Notes: generated by a model not told the origin, from the sequence alone. Shown: positions 10,407 to 28,705, counted from the stretch's first letter. The stretch: DNA of 64,000 nt from Streptococcus sp. DTU_2020_1001019_1_SI_AUS_MUR_006 (GCF_032340315.1 NZ_CP135436.1:62001-126000); one strand, 5' to 3'. Translations and numbers: made by a program.

Positions 10407-11105
10407 TTATTTAAGACCCGCAACAAATCGTTCCGTAATCTCTTTTGGTCTAGTAATAGCGCCACCAACTACGATACCTCGCACTCCGTAACCTAGGATT
10501 TGCTTAGCTTGTTCTGGTGTGTGAATTTTTCCTTCAGCGATGACGTCCACCCCTGCATCACAGAGTTTCTTGATGAGTTCAAAGTCTGGGCCATCCACTT
10601 TTGGACTGTAAGAAGTGTAACCTGATAAGGTTGTTCCGACAAAGTCAATTCCCGCTTCAACTGCTGTTAGACCTTCCTCAAAGGTACTTGTATCAGCCAT
10701 CAAGAGTTGATTTGGATATTTTTCTTTGATCTGACGGATAAATTCTTGGATTTCTAAGCCATCATGACGTTCACGCTTAGTACAGTCAAGAGCAATGACT
10801 TCGATGTCAAGAGCTGCTAGTTCATCCACCTCTCTCATAGTCGCTGTGATGAATGGTTCCTGTGGTGGATAATCACGTTTAATAATTCCGATAATCGGAA
10901 GTTTAGTGACCTCTTTAATTTCCTTAATATCTCGAACACTGTTTGCTCGGATACCGACTGCACCACCTTGTTCAGCTGCTTTCACCAACAAGGGGATAAC
11001 TCCTCCCGCTTCTGTGTAGAGCGGTTCATGAGGAAGTGCCTGACAAGAAACGATGATTCCATCTTTGATTTGTTCAATCAAGGCTTCTTTACTAATTTGT
11101 GGCAT
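10407..11105 (-). CDS. nanE: N-acetylmannosamine-6-phosphate 2-epimerase
   Basis: A 232-aa TIM-barrel enzyme that converts ManNAc-6-P from NanK to GlcNAc-6-P, which then enters amino sugar catabolism through NagA and NagB. Characteristic pieces are [14 protein letters not shown] (residues 12-25), [24 protein letters not shown] and, near the C-terminus, [12 protein letters not shown] followed by [15 protein letters not shown], which build the phosphate site. AGGAGG precedes the ATG. The gene heads the unit running into satA; its upstream region carries a cre-like site and a GAAAGTAGTTTC motif. Confidence 0.95.
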   Translation of the reverse strand: MPQISKEALIEQIKDGIIVSCQALPHEPLYTEAGGVIPLLVKAAEQGGAVGIRANSVRDIKEIKEVTKLPIIGIIKRDYPPQEPFITATMREVDELAALDIEVIALDCTKRERHDGLEIQEFIRQIKEKYPNQLLMADTSTFEEGLTAVEAGIDFVGTTLSGYTSYSPKVDGPDFELIKKLCDAGVDVIAEGKIHTPEQAKQILGYGVRGIVVGGAITRPKEITERFVAGLK

Positions 11106-11159
11106 CTACTTTCCTCCTTTTCTTTTCCTTTGTGTTTATGTGACTATTATAGCTTATTA

Positions 11160-11174
11160 TTAAAGCGCTTTCAA
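11160..11174 (-). promoter_or_regulatory. cre-like site upstream of nanE
   Basis: The minus strand contains TTGAAAGCGCTTTAA around the GCGC centre, one mismatch from the cre consensus and nearly identical to the site before the lyase. Confidence 0.65.
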
Positions 11175-11231
11175 TAACTTGTGCTAGAATAGATTGGAGT
11201 TTCAAAACAATTTTATGCAACAGTTTCTTCT

Positions 11232-11243
11232 GAAAGTAGTTTC
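11232..11243 (+). promoter_or_regulatory. GAAAGTAGTTTC motif (candidate NanR operator 2)
   Basis: Exact copy of the 12-mer, about 125 bp before nanE. See operator 1 at 5661. Confidence 0.55.
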
Positions 11244-11301
11244 AGGGGCCTAACATCTATCCCAACACCTCTTAAATCTTAAAACCAGCCCTTTTTTAAA
11301 G

Positions 11302-11338
11302 AAAAAGGCCGTAACAAATTTCCGTTACGCCCCTTTCT
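11302..11338 (-). terminator. Terminator after the first sialidase gene
   Basis: On the minus strand a stem built from GGGGCGTAACG and its imperfect partner TTACGGCC is followed by TTTTT. The preceding BOX element lies between it and the sialidase stop. Confidence 0.65.
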
Positions 11339-11342
11339 AACT

Positions 11343-11450
11343 AATACTCTTCGAAAATCTCTTCAAACCACGTCAGCGTCCCCTTGCCGTACTCAAGTAC
11401 AGCCTGCGGCTAGCTTCCTAGTTTGCTCTTTGATTTTCATTGAGTATAAG
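11343..11450 (-). repeat. BOX element (A and C modules, no B)
   Basis: It reads on the minus strand from TATACTCAATGAAAATCAAA (boxA) to the boxC end GAAGAGATTTTCGAAGAGTA. At about 108 bp it lacks a B module. BOX elements are small non-autonomous repeats of S. pneumoniae and close relatives. Confidence 0.85.
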
Positions 11451-11491
11451 ATTTAGTTTCACTAAGGAAACCTTCAATTTTAACGATTTGA

Positions 11492-15061
<3,570 letters not shown>

Positions 15062-15274
15062 TCATCTGACTAAATGACAAAAATTACTTTTTCACGAATG
15101 GTTACACTCGCTCTTTCAAATTTTCTCTCACTTAACGACCCATCGTTAACTAGAGTCTCCTACTCCTTTCAAATTTTATCTTATTCTCATTATATAATAA
15201 ATCCTCCCCTTTTAAGAGAGATTGAGATAGAACAGATTATACTTTCAGTTTTTAAAACATAAACTCAGACATTT

Positions 15275-15286
15275 GAAACTACTTTC
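15275..15286 (-). promoter_or_regulatory. GAAAGTAGTTTC motif (candidate NanR operator 3)
   Basis: The plus strand reads GAAACTACTTTC, the complement of the motif at 5661. It lies about 270 bp before the shorter sialidase, with a conserved AT-rich promoter-like TTTATTATATAAT on the minus strand between motif and gene. Confidence 0.55.
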
Positions 15287-15361
15287 GGGTGCTTTGGATT
15301 TTTCTAACATAAAATTGCTTCATTCGGTTGAATCGTTTTTTTAATGAACTTTATCTCAAAC

Positions 15362-15515
15362 TTATACTCAATGAAAATCAAAGAGCAAACTAGGAAGCTA
15401 GCCGCAGGTTGCTCAAAACACAGTTTTGAGGTTGTGGATAGAACTGACGAAGTCAGTAACACATATACGGTAAGGCGAAGCTGACGTGGTTTGAAGAGAT
15501 TTTCGAAGAGTATTA
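15362..15515 (+). repeat. BOX element (A-B-C)
   Basis: Complete element of about 153 bp: boxA TATACTCAATGAAAATCAAA, a boxB with the AAACACAGTTTTGAGG hairpin core, and boxC ending GATTTTCGAAGAGTATTAA. It lies between the two sialidase genes. Confidence 0.9.
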
Positions 15516-15542
15516 ACTATTTGACTCCTGATTTATCTAGAT

Positions 15543-15580
15543 CAAAAAGGCCGTAACTAGTTCTAGTCACGACCCTTTCT
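15543..15580 (-). terminator. Terminator after the longer sialidase gene
   Basis: On the minus strand GTCGTGACTAG pairs with CTAGTTACGGC and is followed by CTTTTTGAT. It closely resembles the terminator at 11302 after the other sialidase, so the flanks were probably duplicated with the gene. Confidence 0.65.
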
Positions 15581-15626
15581 AATATAAGATCAAATTTCTC
15601 TATGAATTTCGTTGATTTTAACTATT

Positions 15627-20153
<4,527 letters not shown>

Positions 20154-20160
20154 TTAAAAA

Positions 20161-20175
20161 ATAAAGCGCTTTCTT
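20161..20175 (-). promoter_or_regulatory. cre-like site just upstream of the long sialidase
   Basis: Same AAAGCGCTTT core and position relative to the ATG as at 15028. Confidence 0.6.
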
Positions 20176-20424
20176 TTTTGCTTAAAATTTTTAGCCACTC
20201 AGACTAGCTGCAAATAAGAAACTGTATTATTGAATGGAATTGCCATTCTTTGTAAATGAAATGCTGTTGCACTTTTATAAACTCTATGTTAAAAGATTCG
20301 CAACTAGCTATACTCCTTTCACTTTTTATCTTAACCATATTATATAATAAATATTCTAAATTTTAGACTTTATAATCTATAATAGATTCTACTTTCAAAG
20401 ATATTTAGATGTTTCAAACCACCT

Positions 20425-20436
20425 GAAACTACTTTC
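20425..20436 (-). promoter_or_regulatory. GAAAGTAGTTTC motif (candidate NanR operator 4)
   Basis: The plus strand reads GAAACTACTTTC, 290 bp before the long sialidase, the same placement as operator 3 before its paralogue. Confidence 0.55.
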
Positions 20437-20454
20437 TCATTATCTGGGGCACGT

Positions 20455-20498
20455 AAAGAAAAGCCTGTAGTTCATTTGAAACTACAGAGCTTTTTTTT
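20455..20498 (-). terminator. Terminator of the acetylesterase gene
   Basis: The stem CTGTAGTTT-caaatg-AACTACAG is flanked by AAAAAGC and GCTTTTCTTT on the minus strand, directly after the esterase stop codon. Confidence 0.8.
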
Positions 20499-20504
20499 CA
20501 ATTT

Positions 20505-21488
20505 TTAGTGACCAAGATAGGTAAAGGGGATCTCACTATCACACAACCAATTGTAAACTTGATCATTGACATGAACATTCATGGCTTCATGAGCATATTC
20601 AGGCATGATACGATAACTCTTTTCACAAGACAAACGGTTGTAAATAGCAAACTGAGTGATTGGATAGCAGACATCGTCATCAAGTCCAGTAATCATCCGA
20701 ACTTCCCCCTTAATACGATGGGCAAGATTTTTTACATCGATATAGCTAAGTGTTTTCATAATCTGCTCTTCTGTCTCATGGAATGGATCATGGAACTTAA
20801 AGTAACGAAAAAGCTCATCATAGGCTTCGCTGGTATTTCCAATCTCTAGCACTCGTCTAAAGTCTGATAAGAATGGATAAATAGCAACTGTACGCTTGAT
20901 ACGTGGATTTAACCCCGCAGCCACTAGAGCCAGCGCTCCTCCTTGAGAAGCTCCATAGCTTGCTAATTGGCCTTCATCCACTTGTGGGAAGCTAGCGACA
21001 ATCTCAACTAATTGATAAATATCAAGATAAACATCCTTATAGAAGAGTTGCTCTTTTCCTTCTACTGCACCACGAATAATTTGGCCCTTAACTGTATTTC
21101 CGAGTGGCGAACGTAACCCATCTTGTGAGTAACCAGACTGACCACGGACATCCATAGATACGACACCATAACCAGCGACTGTAAAGGCTAACATATCTGT
21201 CCAATCCCAACAACGTCCCATATAGCCATGGAAGTGAAAAATAACTGGTACTTTATGTTCAGATTTTGGTAAGACCACACGCGCATAAACAAGACCTTCC
21301 CGAGTGCCCTTAAAAGTTAGCTCATAACACTTCACATTTGGAATATGAAAATCACGTTCTTCTAGTTGGTAATCTGGCAAGACCGAAACCTTCTCTATTT
21401 CCCCATCCCAAAAATCGTCAAAGTCTTGCGGAACTTCATCTCGCCCTCTGTAAGTTTTCATTTCTTCTATTAGTGCTGAATTTCTCAT
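20505..21488 (-). CDS. estA: Acetyl xylan esterase family protein, probable sialate O-acetylesterase
   Basis: A 327-aa alpha/beta hydrolase of the AXE1/cephalosporin-C deacetylase family with no signal peptide. The nucleophile Ser is in GASQGGAL (about 190), an Asp is in TGLDDDVCYP, and the catalytic His is in PEYAHEAMN near the C-terminus. Its pneumococcal counterpart next to nanA has been described as EstA, which removes acetyl groups from sialic acid so that sialidase can act on mucin. Position before the sialidases, with its own cre site and a near-perfect copy of the proposed operator, supports the same role here. AGGAGG precedes the ATG. Activity on plant acetyl-xylan is unlikely in this organism. 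Confidence 0.85.
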   Translation of the reverse strand: MRNSALIEEMKTYRGRDEVPQDFDDFWDGEIEKVSVLPDYQLEERDFHIPNVKCYELTFKGTREGLVYARVVLPKSEHKVPVIFHFHGYMGRCWDWTDMLAFTVAGYGVVSMDVRGQSGYSQDGLRSPLGNTVKGQIIRGAVEGKEQLFYKDVYLDIYQLVEIVASFPQVDEGQLASYGASQGGALALVAAGLNPRIKRTVAIYPFLSDFRRVLEIGNTSEAYDELFRYFKFHDPFHETEEQIMKTLSYIDVKNLAHRIKGEVRMITGLDDDVCYPITQFAIYNRLSCEKSYRIMPEYAHEAMNVHVNDQVYNWLCDSEIPFTYLGH

Positions 21489-21504
21489 AAAACCCTCCTT
21501 AATT

Positions 21505-21519
21505 TTGTAAACGTTACCA
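21505..21519 (+). promoter_or_regulatory. cre site upstream of the esterase
   Basis: TTGTAAACGTTACCA matches all fixed positions of WTGNAANCGNWNNCW and lies 17 bp before the ATG. Confidence 0.75.
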
Positions 21520-21607
21520 TAACTCTAGCACATAAAGGAAGGCAATGCAAGACTGATATTTTAAATAGAAAGTGATTTTAATTTTGAAGATTCATAAAAG
21601 CTTATCT

Positions 21608-21619
21608 GAAAGTAGTTTT
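21608..21619 (+). promoter_or_regulatory. GAAAGTAGTTTT motif (candidate NanR operator 5)
   Basis: Differs from the other four copies only in the last base. It lies about 120 bp before the esterase, the most upstream gene of the locus. Confidence 0.5.
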
Positions 21620-21706
21620 ATCCATTCCATTCTGTATAAATTCAATACACTTTCAAAGAATAACAGCTTCTTTTCTCTCTCCTCCAAGAGTCATTGAAGA
21701 CTAGGC

Positions 21707-21813
21707 TTATACTCAAATCCAAACTAGGTCAGCTTTATCTGCAACCTCAAAGCCGTGCTTTGAGCAACCTGCGGCTAGCTTCCTAGTTTGCTCTTTGATT
21801 TTAATTGAGTATA
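21707..21813 (-). repeat. Degenerate BOX element (A and B modules)
   Basis: The minus strand starts with a boxA lacking one expected base (TATACTCAATTAAAATC), runs through a boxB-like hairpin, and ends in a truncated, diverged tail. The boxC end GAAGAGATTTTCGAAGAG is missing. Confidence 0.75.
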
Positions 21814-21830
21814 ATATTCTTTTACAAAAA

Positions 21831-21882
21831 TAAAAAAGTTTCATAATCTTAATAGAATTGTTCTATCAAGATTACAAAACTC
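21831..21882 (-). terminator. Terminator of the ami operon
   Basis: TAATCTTGATAGAA pairs with TTCTATTAAGATTA on the minus strand around a short loop, followed by AAACTTTTTTATTTTT. It starts within 10 nt of the amiF stop codon. Confidence 0.85.
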
Positions 21883-21886
21883 TTTC

Positions 21887-22813
21887 TTATTTCAAATCTT
21901 TTTTATAGCGTTCCAACTCAGCTTGGTTTGCCCAAACATAGTGACCTGGACGAATTTCTACCATAGAAGGCTTATCAGTTTCATAGTCATGTTGATCTGG
22001 ATCATAGACTTTCAAAACTTTTTTACGTTCCAAGATTGGGTCTGGAATCGGAACAGCTGATAGAAGTGCTTGCGTGTATGGATGAACTGGATTGTTAAAC
22101 AATTCTTCAGTTTCAGCCACTTCAACAATAACACCCTTATAAATTACCGCGATACGATCAGAAATGAAACGAACTACTGACAAATCGTGGGCGATAAAGA
22201 GATAAGTCAAGCCTAATTCCTTTTGGAATTTTTTGAGCAAGTTCAAGACTTGAGCACGTACAGAAACGTCCAAGGCTGAGATAGGCTCATCCGCAATAAC
22301 GAAGTCAGGTTGCATAACCAAGGCACGGGCAATCCCGATACGTTGACGTTGTCCACCTGAAAACTCATGTGGGTAACGTGTCAAGTGTTCAGCCAAAAGT
22401 CCCACTTCACGAATGATATTTTGAACTTTTTCTTTTCTTTCTTCTTCATCTTTAAATAAATGGTGGTTATAAAGACCTTCAGAAATGATATAGTCAACCG
22501 TTGCACGTTCATTCAAACTTGCAGCAGGGTCCTGGAAAATCATTTGGATACGACGAATTAATTCCGAAGCTTGTTCACGTGATTTTTTACCATTAATTTT
22601 TTGACCTTCAAAGATGATATCACCTTTGCTGGTATCATTAAGACCGATGATAGCACGACCAATTGTTGTCTTACCACTACCAGACTCTCCAACAAGTGAG
22701 AAAGTTTCTCCTTTGTTGATAAAGAAGTTCGCATTTTTAACAGCGACAAACTTTTTGCTTCCTTCACCGAAGGAAATTTCTAAGTCTTTAATTTCTACTA
22801 ATTTTTCAGACAT
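21887..22813 (-). CDS. amiF: Oligopeptide ABC transporter ATPase AmiF
   Basis: A 308-aa ATP-binding subunit of the Ami oligopeptide importer. Walker A is GESGSGKTT, the ABC signature [15 protein letters not shown] and Walker [12 protein letters not shown], with the switch His in [11 protein letters not shown]-terminal Opp/Dpp extension ([13 protein letters not shown]) is present. The frame is open 23 codons further upstream into amiE, but AGGAGG directly before the ATG at 22813 and the start MSEKLVEIK fix the N-terminus. Last gene of amiACDEF, 10 nt after amiE. Ami imports peptides for nutrition and senses peptide signals. Confidence 0.96.
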   Translation of the reverse strand: MSEKLVEIKDLEISFGEGSKKFVAVKNANFFINKGETFSLVGESGSGKTTIGRAIIGLNDTSKGDIIFEGQKINGKKSREQASELIRRIQMIFQDPAASLNERATVDYIISEGLYNHHLFKDEEERKEKVQNIIREVGLLAEHLTRYPHEFSGGQRQRIGIARALVMQPDFVIADEPISALDVSVRAQVLNLLKKFQKELGLTYLFIAHDLSVVRFISDRIAVIYKGVIVEVAETEELFNNPVHPYTQALLSAVPIPDPILERKKVLKVYDPDQHDYETDKPSMVEIRPGHYVWANQAELERYKKDLK

Positions 22814-22823
22814 TTCCTTCCTC

Positions 22824-23891
22824 CTAGTCCTCAAGATGTGTAAAGCCCATCTTTTCACGAATCTTGTCGTGTAAATCTGCAATCACCGCTGGTTTTTCAA
22901 CTTTTGGAGCTTGTTCATGAAGCAACCATGTCTTAGCCCAATGAGTATCAGATACTGCAAACTGAGGTGCTTTTTCCTCGAAGTCAATCTTCATAGCATA
23001 ATCTGAACGAAGAGCAAAAGCATCTCCCTTCAATTCAGTATAAAGCGATGGAGGTGTTCCAGGGATTGAGTATAATTCACCTTTGTCATCCGCAAGTTGA
23101 GGCAAGCTTGACAAGAGGCTCCATGTATATGGATGACGTGGGTCGTAGAAGATTTCTTCAACAGTACCATACTCGACAATCTCACCAGCATACATAACCG
23201 CTACTTTATCAGCGATACTTGCTACGACACCTAGGTCGTGGGTGATAAAGATTGTTGTAAAGTGGTATTCGTGTTGAAGTGACTTCAACAAATCAATAAT
23301 CTGTGCCTGAATGGTCACGTCAAGAGCTGTTGTCGGCTCATCACAGATAAGAATGTCTGGACGACAGGCAAGAGCAATCGCGATAACGATACGTTGACGC
23401 ATTCCCCCAGAATATTGGAAAGGATACTCGTCAAAACGTTTCTCAGAATCTGGAATACCAACTTTATTCATATAGTCGATAGCCAATTCTTTAGCTTCTT
23501 GCGCAGTCTTGCCTTGGTGTTTAACAATAACTTCTGTGATTTGACTTCCGATTGTCTTGATTGGGTCTAGACTGGTCATTGGATCTTGGAAGATAGTTGC
23601 AATCTTGGCACCACGAATACTTTCCCAATCTTTATTAGATGTAAGGCTGGTCAATTCTTGGCCACGGTAATTAATACTACCTCGTGCAATACGACCATTT
23701 CCTTCCAACATTCCTGTGAATGTTTTTGTCAAAACTGATTTACCTGAACCTGACTCTCCAACTAAAGCGAGAACCTCTCCCTCGATCAGATCGATGGAGA
23801 CACCTCGAATAGCTGTCAAAATCTTGTCACGAACATCAAATTCCACGACAATATCTTGAGCAGTCAAAATTACATTTTTTCCTTTTATCAT
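22824..23891 (-). CDS. amiE: Oligopeptide ABC transporter ATPase AmiE
   Basis: A 355-aa ATPase partner of AmiF. Walker [10 protein letters not shown], signature [16 protein letters not shown] and Walker [12 protein letters not shown] are visible, with the H-loop FITHDLGVV. The Opp-type C-terminal segment [14 protein letters not shown] follows. It lies 8 nt after amiD and 10 nt before amiF in the same operon. The sequence is close to pneumococcal AmiE over its whole length. Confidence 0.96.
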   Translation of the reverse strand: MIKGKNVILTAQDIVVEFDVRDKILTAIRGVSIDLIEGEVLALVGESGSGKSVLTKTFTGMLEGNGRIARGSINYRGQELTSLTSNKDWESIRGAKIATIFQDPMTSLDPIKTIGSQITEVIVKHQGKTAQEAKELAIDYMNKVGIPDSEKRFDEYPFQYSGGMRQRIVIAIALACRPDILICDEPTTALDVTIQAQIIDLLKSLQHEYHFTTIFITHDLGVVASIADKVAVMYAGEIVEYGTVEEIFYDPRHPYTWSLLSSLPQLADDKGELYSIPGTPPSLYTELKGDAFALRSDYAMKIDFEEKAPQFAVSDTHWAKTWLLHEQAPKVEKPAVIADLHDKIREKMGFTHLED

Positions 23892-23899
23892 GTCTACTC

Positions 23900-24826
23900 C
23901 TATCTATGTGTACGTGGATCACTAGCATCCGCTAGGTTCTGACCAACTACGAACAGTGACAAGGATACCAAGACCAAAGTTGTCAATGGAATCCAGAAGA
24001 GGTAAGCATTGGTTGTTACGTTCTGAGAATAATCCGAAATCAAACGTCCCAAACTTGGTACTGTGATTGGCAAGCCGAGTCCAAAGAATGACAGGAAGGC
24101 TTCATATGAGATAAATGCAGGAAGCATTTGTGATGTAGTTGTAACAATAACAGAAACCAATTGAGGCATGATATTTTTAATAACAATCTTATGGGTTGGT
24201 GTTCCCAGTGTACGTGAAGCAAGGTTGTACTCCAAATCACGGTAACGCATGATTTGGATACGAATCATATAAGCAATACCAATCCAAGTAGTTACACTCA
24301 TGGCAAAAATCAAGTTCCAGAAACCTGCACCGATAGAGTAAGTCAAAACAATAACGATCAAAAGTGAAGGGATGTTATTGATAACGTTATAAACTTCCAT
24401 CATGATACGGTCAACTGATTTTGAAATACCCCAGATTCCGCCGACAATAACACCGATAACAACGTTTATAAAGGTCGCAATTACGGAAATCAAGATAGAG
24501 TTACGTGCTCCAAACCAGACACCGTCAAAGAGAGATTTACCATTACTATCTGTACCAAACCAATGTTCAGCATTTGGCTTAATGTAACGAGCGCTAAAAT
24601 CATTTACCTTACTTACATCATTGAAGTCAAAATCAGAAAACATTGGATAGATGAAACTCATCAATACGATGGAAATCAAAATACCAAGCATGATGATTGT
24701 TGATTTTTTCTTCAAAAACTGTCTAAAGACAGAACCCCAATATGAGTAGGCAGGAGCATCAATTGCTTCAGAGGCAAAATCATCTCGTTTTACAAATTGA
24801 AATTTATCATTACTAATCGTAGACAT
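23900..24826 (-). CDS. amiD: Oligopeptide ABC transporter permease AmiD
   Basis: A 308-aa permease (OppC type) with an N-terminal cytoplasmic stretch, a first membrane helix around 40-60, an extracytoplasmic loop with [21 protein letters not shown] typical of OppC, and further helices forming the channel. Its ATG overlaps the amiC stop codon, so the two are translationally coupled. It pairs with AmiC in the membrane. Confidence 0.95.
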   Translation of the reverse strand: MSTISNDKFQFVKRDDFASEAIDAPAYSYWGSVFRQFLKKKSTIIMLGILISIVLMSFIYPMFSDFDFNDVSKVNDFSARYIKPNAEHWFGTDSNGKSLFDGVWFGARNSILISVIATFINVVIGVIVGGIWGISKSVDRIMMEVYNVINNIPSLLIVIVLTYSIGAGFWNLIFAMSVTTWIGIAYMIRIQIMRYRDLEYNLASRTLGTPTHKIVIKNIMPQLVSVIVTTTSQMLPAFISYEAFLSFFGLGLPITVPSLGRLISDYSQNVTTNAYLFWIPLTTLVLVSLSLFVVGQNLADASDPRTHR

Positions 24827-26322
24827 TATTTGCCTCCTTTCTCTGTCAATTTAATACGTGGGTCAATAATAGTCATCCAAATATCTCCAATCAAGTAAGA
24901 GAAAATTGAAACACATGTAAAGATGAAGACCAGACCAACTACCATATTGTTGTTTGATGCTTTTACAGAGTCAATCAACATTTTACCCATACCTGGGAAG
25001 GCAAAGACTGTTTCAGTAAGAGTTGCTCCACCAATAACACCAATAATTGAGCCTGGGATACCAGAAACGAGTGGTACCATAGCGTTTTTAAAGATGTGTT
25101 TGTTAGAAATTTCTTTTTCAGAAAGACCTTTAGCTCGAGCAAAACGGACAAAGTCTTGAGATTGTAAGTCAATCATGTAACGACGAATCCAGATAGCTAG
25201 ACCAGGTGCTCCAAGTAAACCAAGAATGACTGATGGAAGGACATAAGATCGCCAATCGCCAGCACCCAAGATTGGGAATGAGTCTGGGAATCCGATAGAA
25301 GAACCAATCAAACGAATGATATAAACTAGAGCAATCGTTGGGAGGGCCATCAAGAAGGTCAAAGTACCTGTAGATAGGCTGTCAATCCAAGTATTCTTGA
25401 AACGAGCCATTGCTGAACCAAGAGGAACTGCAATCGCATATGAAATCGCAAGACCAATCAAACCAGTGATAGCAGAACTTGCAATCATTGATGGGTATTG
25501 ATAGTTGCTCTCAGTAGCTGTATATGGATCATCTTTACCGTAGTTGGCTACTTCACGAGCATCAGCTTGACTCGGAGATTTATAAGTTCTTGAGTAAATA
25601 TTAACTGATGATGTTTTCTTACCAGTTGGGAATTGAACTTCAGAAGTCTTCGTTTGTCCTTGTCCTTGTGTAATAACTTGAAGAACAGGAGTATTTGCAT
25701 AAGTTGGATAAGAATCTCCTAGGTTCAAGTTGACAAAGTTTTGGTGAACAAATGGAAACTGACTATTGAAGTACAAGAGGTATTTGTGTTTAGTACCAGA
25801 ACCCACAAGAGACCAACCGATAGCAGGGTCATTCTCAAAGCGCAAATAACGCTCTAAGTTAGGATTCTCAGGGTCTTGGATCTTGTTTGTATGGTCAATA
25901 TCAAGCAAGTTTGCATAGAATTTGAACACACGCTCAAAAATAGGAATTTCACGTGTAGCATAGAATTGTCCACTCTCTGTAAACTCACCTAGAGTCCAAC
26001 CATTCCCAAGTTGTTGGATATATTTTTCATAGATTGCTTTATTTGTATCATTTGCATCTACTGTAACAGAAGAGTCAATGCTACTAGCTTTTTCCTGCAA
26101 CTCTTTCGTATCGTAATATTCGATATAACCCATACGCTCAAAGACGGTATTTTCATAGTTATCACGTTTATCAGCTGTGGTTGCAATTTTATTGTAGTTA
26201 GTATCTTGTTTGAAGATCAACTTCCGTGGAACCATCGTATAGATGATTGTGTAAATCAAGGTCGTTACTAAGAAAATAGAAACCAACGACCGCAAGATAC
26301 GCATAAAAACATATTTTTTCAT
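24826..26322 (-). CDS. amiC: Oligopeptide ABC transporter permease AmiC
   Basis: A 498-aa permease (OppB type) that is long for the family because a large extracytoplasmic loop of roughly 250 residues is inserted after the first membrane helix, as in pneumococcal AmiC. The EAA-like loop ([24 protein letters not shown]) near the C-terminal half contacts the ATPases. Separated from amiA by a stem-loop that probably reduces read-through. Confidence 0.95.
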   Translation of the reverse strand: MKKYVFMRILRSLVSIFLVTTLIYTIIYTMVPRKLIFKQDTNYNKIATTADKRDNYENTVFERMGYIEYYDTKELQEKASSIDSSVTVDANDTNKAIYEKYIQQLGNGWTLGEFTESGQFYATREIPIFERVFKFYANLLDIDHTNKIQDPENPNLERYLRFENDPAIGWSLVGSGTKHKYLLYFNSQFPFVHQNFVNLNLGDSYPTYANTPVLQVITQGQGQTKTSEVQFPTGKKTSSVNIYSRTYKSPSQADAREVANYGKDDPYTATESNYQYPSMIASSAITGLIGLAISYAIAVPLGSAMARFKNTWIDSLSTGTLTFLMALPTIALVYIIRLIGSSIGFPDSFPILGAGDWRSYVLPSVILGLLGAPGLAIWIRRYMIDLQSQDFVRFARAKGLSEKEISNKHIFKNAMVPLVSGIPGSIIGVIGGATLTETVFAFPGMGKMLIDSVKASNNNMVVGLVFIFTCVSIFSYLIGDIWMTIIDPRIKLTEKGGK

Positions 26323-26345
26323 ATTATTTCCTTTAAAATCCCAAA

Positions 26346-26375
26346 AGAACCTTCTCCTTTAGGAGAGAAAGTTCT
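26346..26375 (-). terminator. Attenuating stem-loop between amiA and amiC
   Basis: AGAAC..TCTCC pairs with GGAGA..GTTCT and is followed by TTTTGGG on the minus strand. It probably sets a higher level of the binding protein than of the permeases. Confidence 0.65.
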
Positions 26376-26387
26376 GATGAGCATTAT

Positions 26388-28388
26388 TTATTTCACATGA
26401 CTCGCTAATTCTTTTTGAGCTTTTTCGTTTGATGCAGCTTTTTCTTTGAGCCATTTTTCACGAGCTTTTTGGTATTCTTCTTTTGTAATAGGTTTTTCAC
26501 CAACCTCAGTGTACTTCAAGTAACCTGAGGTTTCTCCTTTAAGACCCGCAGCTGAGTAAGAAGAAGTAAATGGAATAACTTTAGATACAAATGATACAGC
26601 GGTTTCTTTTGGACCTGCCATCACAGGAATTGTCAAACCGTTGTCTGTTAACCAAGCTTGAGCAAGGGCATATTTTTCGTAGCGTTTTTGAACATCTTGA
26701 TTTTCTTTATTTGCTTCATCAACTAATTTTTCATAGTCAGACAAACCAAGTTTTTGGATAACTGATGCGTCAGTATCTTTGTCAATACCCATAAGCAAGC
26801 GAGTATTTCCGCCTTTAATCGTGTACTGGTCTAAGAAAGTTGATGGATCCTGATAATCTGGATTCCATCCAGTCAAAGTATGAATATCCCAGTCTTGTTC
26901 TTTTGCTGTTGGAGCACTGAATGAAAGTGGTAATGCTTCTGCTTGAGTCATTTGTTGAAGATCGATTACAACATTGTCTGATCCAAGTACGTTTTCAATA
27001 GATTGTTTAAGTGATTGAACACGGTTTACAACAGCTGTAGATTCTTGGATTGTTAGAGCATCCAAGTGGATTGGGAATTCTACCCCTTCAGCTTTCAAGC
27101 TTTCTTTTGCTTTTGCAAAGGCTGCTTTAGCTTTTTCTTCATTGTAGAGACCATTTTGCGAATCAGCAAGTGAAATGTTTGACCATGTGCCTGAGTTTGT
27201 CTTCGAAAGACTTTCTTCTACAAGTTCACCAAATTGTTTGTCACCAACTGGAAGATTATATGGTGTGAAAGTATTACGGATTGCAACTGCAGCTCCTTCT
27301 GTGCCATTTGTCTGTGCTGAGTAAGAATTACGATCTACCGCAAAGTTTAGGGCTTGACGGAATTCTTTATTTAGCAAGGCTTTTCTTGTAGATTCTTTTT
27401 GGCTATCTGTTGTTTTTGAAGTGTGGTTATAAGTTGAACGACCATAGTTCACACTGACAGTAGCGATGGCTGATCCTGGTTCGCTAAAGTAGATGTTGTC
27501 TTTGAACTCAGACGCATATTTTTCGTATGTTGAGCTAGTAGGATAAATACGAGCTTTACTGTATTGTCCTTCTGAGAATCCTTTAGCAACAACATCTTGG
27601 TCTTTCCCATCCCAGTATGTAAATTTAATGTTTTGAATTTTAACTGCATCTTTATCCCAATAGGCATCATTCTTAGCCATTTCGATTGAAGACTTAGCTG
27701 TGATTGCTTTCAAAACAAATGGTCCATTATACAAAATAGAAGATGGATCTGTAGGTGCACCAAAGCCTTCCCCTTTAGATTTAAGGAAATCTTCATTGAT
27801 TGGCATCATCACGCCATTTGTTGTTTTATCATTCCAGAAAGTCTCTGGCTGATTCAAGGTATATTCCAGAGTGTTATCATCAACTGCTTTTACTCCAACA
27901 GTTGAAAAGTCGTTTGTTTCACCGTTAATGTAAGCGCTGAGTCCTTTAATTGAAGAACTAATAACAGACAGCCCTTTTGATTTTCCTTCTACCGCGTGTT
28001 TCAACCCTGTCACAAAGTCTTGGGCTTTAACTGGAGCGTATTCTTCTCCTTCAGCAGTAACCCACTTAGCATCCTTACGGATTTTATAAGTGTAAGTCAA
28101 ACCATCTTGTGAAACTGTCCATGATTCAGCAATCGATGGTACGAGGTTGCCATATTTATCATTAGCAAGCAAACCATCTACTGCATTTGTAGTTACAAAA
28201 GAAGTAGAATCAACGTTGTTAACAACATAATCCAATGTTTCTGGATCAACTGAATAAACGTATTTATAATCTGATGCTAATTTTGCATTGCTTGAACCTG
28301 CATTTGAATTCGTGTTTGAACATGCAGCAAGCACTCCTGCCGCAAGCAAGGACACCCCCGCTACTGCAAGAATCCGACTTTTTTTCAT
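26388..28388 (-). CDS. amiA: Oligopeptide-binding lipoprotein AmiA
   Basis: A 666-aa family 5 extracellular solute-binding lipoprotein. Signal with lipobox GVLAAC (Cys23), Ser/Asn-rich linker, then a mature domain starting YKYVYSVDPETLDY. The family motif TESW..S.DGLTYTYKIRKDAKW-like segment is present near residue 90. It captures peptides for AmiCDEF and, in relatives, for the AliA/AliB accessory receptors. A sigma-A promoter lies upstream (28430-28458). A paralogous, frameshifted receptor is at 55005-56973. Confidence 0.95.
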   Translation of the reverse strand: MKKSRILAVAGVSLLAAGVLAACSNTNSNAGSSNAKLASDYKYVYSVDPETLDYVVNNVDSTSFVTTNAVDGLLANDKYGNLVPSIAESWTVSQDGLTYTYKIRKDAKWVTAEGEEYAPVKAQDFVTGLKHAVEGKSKGLSVISSSIKGLSAYINGETNDFSTVGVKAVDDNTLEYTLNQPETFWNDKTTNGVMMPINEDFLKSKGEGFGAPTDPSSILYNGPFVLKAITAKSSIEMAKNDAYWDKDAVKIQNIKFTYWDGKDQDVVAKGFSEGQYSKARIYPTSSTYEKYASEFKDNIYFSEPGSAIATVSVNYGRSTYNHTSKTTDSQKESTRKALLNKEFRQALNFAVDRNSYSAQTNGTEGAAVAIRNTFTPYNLPVGDKQFGELVEESLSKTNSGTWSNISLADSQNGLYNEEKAKAAFAKAKESLKAEGVEFPIHLDALTIQESTAVVNRVQSLKQSIENVLGSDNVVIDLQQMTQAEALPLSFSAPTAKEQDWDIHTLTGWNPDYQDPSTFLDQYTIKGGNTRLLMGIDKDTDASVIQKLGLSDYEKLVDEANKENQDVQKRYEKYALAQAWLTDNGLTIPVMAGPKETAVSFVSKVIPFTSSYSAAGLKGETSGYLKYTEVGEKPITKEEYQKAREKWLKEKAASNEKAQKELASHVK

Positions 28389-28429
28389 GTTTAATTAACT
28401 CCTCTATTAAAATTAATGAGATACTGTTG

Positions 28430-28458
28430 ATTATACCATAATCCCTCTCAAAAGTAAA
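28430..28458 (-). promoter_or_regulatory. Promoter of the ami operon
   Basis: On the minus strand TTTACT and TATAAT are 17 bp apart, with an upstream TG dinucleotide extending the -10 box (TGGTATAAT). About 40 bp before the amiA ATG. Confidence 0.75.
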
Positions 28459-28528
28459 CGAATTTTCAGAATATTTTGTCGCATGCCTTTTGAAAGCAGG
28501 AAAACTTACATTTTCAGAAAAGAAACTA

Positions 28529-28557
28529 TTGACGAGATTTAATTTAAAAGGTATAAT
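28529..28557 (+). promoter_or_regulatory. Promoter of tRNA-Cys
   Basis: TTGACG and TATAAT with a 17-bp spacer, 12 bp before the tRNA 5' end; close to consensus, as expected for a stable RNA gene. Confidence 0.85.
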
Positions 28558-28569
28558 AATAAAAGTTAA

Positions 28570-28640
28570 GGCGGTATAGCCAAGTGGTAAGGCACGGCTC
28601 TGCAAAAGCTTGATCGTCGGTTCAAATCCGTCTACCGCCT
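28570..28640 (+). tRNA. tRNA-Cys (anticodon GCA)
   Basis: A 71-nt cloverleaf: acceptor stem GGCGGTA with TACCGCC, D arm GCC-AAGTGGTAA-GGC, anticodon loop CTGCAAA with GCA, and a T arm containing GGTTCAAATCC. CCA is not encoded. Its 3' end is the left boundary of a prophage remnant. Confidence 0.95.
28628..28640 (+). repeat. Putative attL: 3' end of tRNA-Cys
   Basis: CCGTCTACCGCCT, the last 13 bases of the tRNA gene, recurs exactly at 30026-30038. Together the copies bracket phage-derived sequence. Confidence 0.55.
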
Positions 28641-28673
28641 TATAATACCGATTTTATCGGAATTTATCCAGAC

Positions 28674-28705
28674 AAAAAGCCCATAAAATAGGGCTTTTTT
28701 ATTTT
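28674..28705 (+). terminator. Terminator of tRNA-Cys
   Basis: AAAAAGCCC-ataaaata-GGGCTTTTTT followed by ATTTTTATTT. Confidence 0.85.
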